NCBI RefSeq assembly: GCF_004187715.1
Contig: NZ_QZWF01000018.1
Coordinates: 53,499-117,498 of the forward strand
Reading direction: 5' to 3'
Source: Streptomyces sp. F001
GTDB taxonomy: Bacteria; Actinomycetota; Actinomycetes; Streptomycetales; Streptomycetaceae
Length of the DNA: 64,000 nt
The notes below the pieces were generated by a model. The model was not told the origin of the DNA and made no database searches. It saw only the letters and a list, made by a program, of their open reading frames with translations. Shown here piece by piece: positions 62,614-64,000 of the stretch (position 1 is the first letter of the stretch; every line of letters starts with the position of its first letter). Made by a program: the position numbers and the translations under genes.

Positions 62614-63603
62614 ATGGCCAGGAAGACTGCGAATGACGACCCTCTCGCCCCGGTGACGCTTGCCGTGGGCCAGGAGGACCTCCTGCTCGACCGTGCCGTG
62701 CAGGAGGTGGTGGCCGCCGCCAGGGCCGCCGACGCCGACACGGACGTACGTGACCTGACACCGGACCAGCTGCAGCCCGGCACGCTCGCGGAGCTGACCA
62801 GCCCGTCGCTCTTCGCGGAGCGCAAGGTCGTCGTCGTACGCAATGCGCAGGACCTGTCCGCCGATACGATCAAGGACGTGAAGGCGTATCTGGGGGCGCC
62901 CGCCGAGGAGATCACCCTCGTGCTGCTGCACGCGGGCGGAGCCAAGGGCAAGGGGCTGCTGGACGCCGCGCGCAAGGCGGGCGCGCGGGAGGTGGCCTGC
63001 CCCAGGATGACGAAGCCGGCGGACCGGCTGGCCTTCGTCAGAAGTGAGTTCCGTGCGCTCGGGCGGTCGGCCACGCCCGAGGCCTGCCAGGCGCTCGTCG
63101 ACGCCGTCGGGAGCGATCTGCGGGAGTTGGCGTCCGCGGTGTCCCAGCTGACCGCGGATGTCGAGGGGACCATCGACGAGGCGGTGGTCGGGCGGTACTA
63201 CACCGGGCGGGCCGAGGCATCGAGCTTCACGGTCGCCGACCGGGCGGTCGAGGGGCGGGCGGCGGAGGCCCTGGAGGCGCTGCGCTGGTCGCTGGCGACC
63301 GGAGTGGCGCCGGTGCTGATCACGAGTGCGCTCGCGCAGGGGGTGCGGGCGATCGGGAAGCTGTCCTCGGCGCGCGGTGGGCGGCCGGCCGATCTCGCGC
63401 GGGAACTGGGTATGCCGCCGTGGAAGATCGACCGGGTGCGGCAGCAGATGCGGGGGTGGACGCCGGACGGGGTCGCGGTCGCCCTGCGGGCGGTTGCCGA
63501 GGCCGATGCCGGAGTGAAGGGCGGCGGGGACGATCCCGAGTACGCCCTGGAGAAGGCGGTCGTGACGATCGCGCGGGCGGCTCGGTCGAGAGGGCGGGCA
63601 TAG
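62614..63603 (+). CDS. holA: DNA polymerase III subunit delta
   Basis: Clamp-loader subunit that opens the beta sliding clamp. 329 residues. The N-terminal domain starts PLAPVTLAVGQEDLLLDRAV, followed by VRDLTPDQLQPGTLAELTSP, LFAERKVVVVRNAQDL, a central AAA+-like lid with CPRMTKPADRLAFV, and C-terminal helices including EASSFTVADRAVEGRAAEAL and ARELGMPPWKIDRVRQQM, a HolA hallmark. ATG 62614 is chosen at the family start (ARKTANDDPL). No ribosome-binding site is seen and a GATGCT hexamer lies 7 nt upstream, a poor leaderless -10. Convergent with rpsT, the usual arrangement. Confidence 0.94.
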   Translation: MARKTANDDPLAPVTLAVGQEDLLLDRAVQEVVAAARAADADTDVRDLTPDQLQPGTLAELTSPSLFAERKVVVVRNAQDLSADTIKDVKAYLGAPAEEITLVLLHAGGAKGKGLLDAARKAGAREVACPRMTKPADRLAFVRSEFRALGRSATPEACQALVDAVGSDLRELASAVSQLTADVEGTIDEAVVGRYYTGRAEASSFTVADRAVEGRAAEALEALRWSLATGVAPVLITSALAQGVRAIGKLSSARGGRPADLARELGMPPWKIDRVRQQMRGWTPDGVAVALRAVAEADAGVKGGGDDPEYALEKAVVTIARAARSRGRA

Positions 63604-63639
63604 CCCCCCGGCGTCCCCCTCGCGTTCCCCCGAGCTCAC

Positions 63640-63693
63640 ACCGAAGGCCCCGGCGCCCGCTCTGGGGAAGAGCGAGAGGCCGGGGCCTTCGGT
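63640..63693. terminator. Bidirectional terminator between holA and rpsT
   Basis: 15-bp perfect stem ACCGAAGGCCCCGGC / GCCGGGGCCTTCGGT with an inner GCTCT...AGAGC-type loop, lying between two convergent genes. Confidence 0.88.
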
Positions 63694-63817
63694 TCAAGCT
63701 GGTGAGCCCGTACCCGCGTGGCGAACGCAGGCCGCGTACGGACTCGGGGTGCCGGTCGGGAGCGGATGAGAGAGGGCCCGCTCTGGGTCCTGCCGGCGAT
63801 CAGACCAGATGAGAGGT

Positions 63818-64000
63818 TCAGCCCTTGAGGGCAGCGACCTTGGAAGCCAGCGCCGACTTCTTGTTGGCAGCCTGGTTCTTGTGGATGACGCCCTTGGAGA
63901 CGGCCTTGTCGAGCTGACGCGCGGCAGCGCGCTGGTACTCGGTGGCCTTCTCGACGTCACCCGCGGCAGCAGCCTCACGGGCCTTGCGGATCGCGGTCTT
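63818..64000 (-). CDS. rpsT: Small ribosomal subunit protein bS20, C-terminal part
   Basis: Minus-strand gene cut by the window end, so the 5' part is missing. The visible ~60 residues read KTAIRKAREAAAAGDVE, then QRAARQLDKAVSKGVIHKNQ, AANKKSALASKVAALKG and stop. This is the bS20 signature helix pair that binds 16S rRNA. The TGA is at 63818-63820. Placement opposite holA with a shared terminator is standard in actinobacteria. Confidence 0.96.
   Translation of the reverse strand, partial: KTAIRKAREAAAAGDVEKATEYQRAAARQLDKAVSKGVIHKNQAANKKSALASKVAALKG

Overview
The window is a stretch of Streptomyces (or very close actinomycete) chromosome. Signs are the very high G+C with strong third-position bias, frequent GTG starts, many genes with an actinobacterial -10 hexamer placed 6-8 nt before the start codon (leaderless mRNAs), and a gene order (valS-folC-ndk-mreBCD-mrdA-rodA ... 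rne-rplU-rpmA-obg ... proB-proA-nadD-rsfS ... leuS-comEA-comEC-holA-rpsT) that matches the conserved mre/obg region of Streptomyces. Most of it is core chromosome. I see no insertion sequence, prophage, integrase, CRISPR array or secondary-metabolite core enzyme.

Layout. 1-2.9 kb: end of valS, folC, a DUF4233 membrane protein, ndk. 3.2-9.6 kb: wall elongation/sporulation genes mreB, mreC, mreD, mrdA (PBP2), rodA. 9.6-13.1 kb: a CYTH-CHAD protein and a B12-binding radical SAM protein (TIGR03960 type). 13.15-18.7 kb, minus strand: a complete ten-gene gas vesicle cluster in the order gvpO-A-F-G-Y-Z-J-L-S-K. It lies between the radical SAM gene and its usual partner (TIGR03936 type, 20.0 kb), so it looks like an insertion into conserved synteny. 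18.9-27.6 kb: a repetitive amphipathic protein, the TIGR03936 protein, a giant RNase E/G, L21, L27 and Obg. 27.8-29.4 kb: a Tat-exported PhoD phosphatase. 29.9-36.6 kb: a wall-glycopolymer group (fused cytidylyltransferase/SDR, TagF-like polymerase, GT2, pyruvyltransferase-like protein). 36.8-40.0 kb: proB and proA with a small gene between. 40.1-49.1 kb: two paralogous single-TM proteins, an M48 protease, two tiny membrane proteins, nadD, a divergent LCP protein (PdtA-like), rsfS, a histidine phosphatase, a GT87 protein, and two identical tRNA-Ala(GGC) genes. 49.5-52.3 kb: a NuoF-like flavo-iron-sulphur protein with a membrane cytochrome-like partner. 52.6-63.6 kb: leuS behind a Leu-rich leader peptide and terminator, a hypothetical gene, degV, comEA, comEC, an arylamine N-acetyltransferase, holA. 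The convergent rpsT is cut by the window end.

How it works together. mreBCD-PBP2-RodA, the glycopolymer genes and the PdtA-like LCP protein form a cell-envelope neighbourhood that in Streptomyces serves sporulation-stage wall and spore-coat polymer synthesis. rne, rplU, rpmA, obg, rsfS, leuS and rpsT form a translation/RNA block. The gvp cluster is the main accessory system. Four of its ten proteins carry long charged, low-complexity tails, one built from a 57-bp tandem repeat.

Caveat. Four genes between 51 and 60 kb (cytochrome-like protein, the gene after leuS, comEA, comEC) each become intact if one base is added to or removed from a short G/C run. That suggests sequencing or assembly indels more than real decay, so frames there should be read with care.
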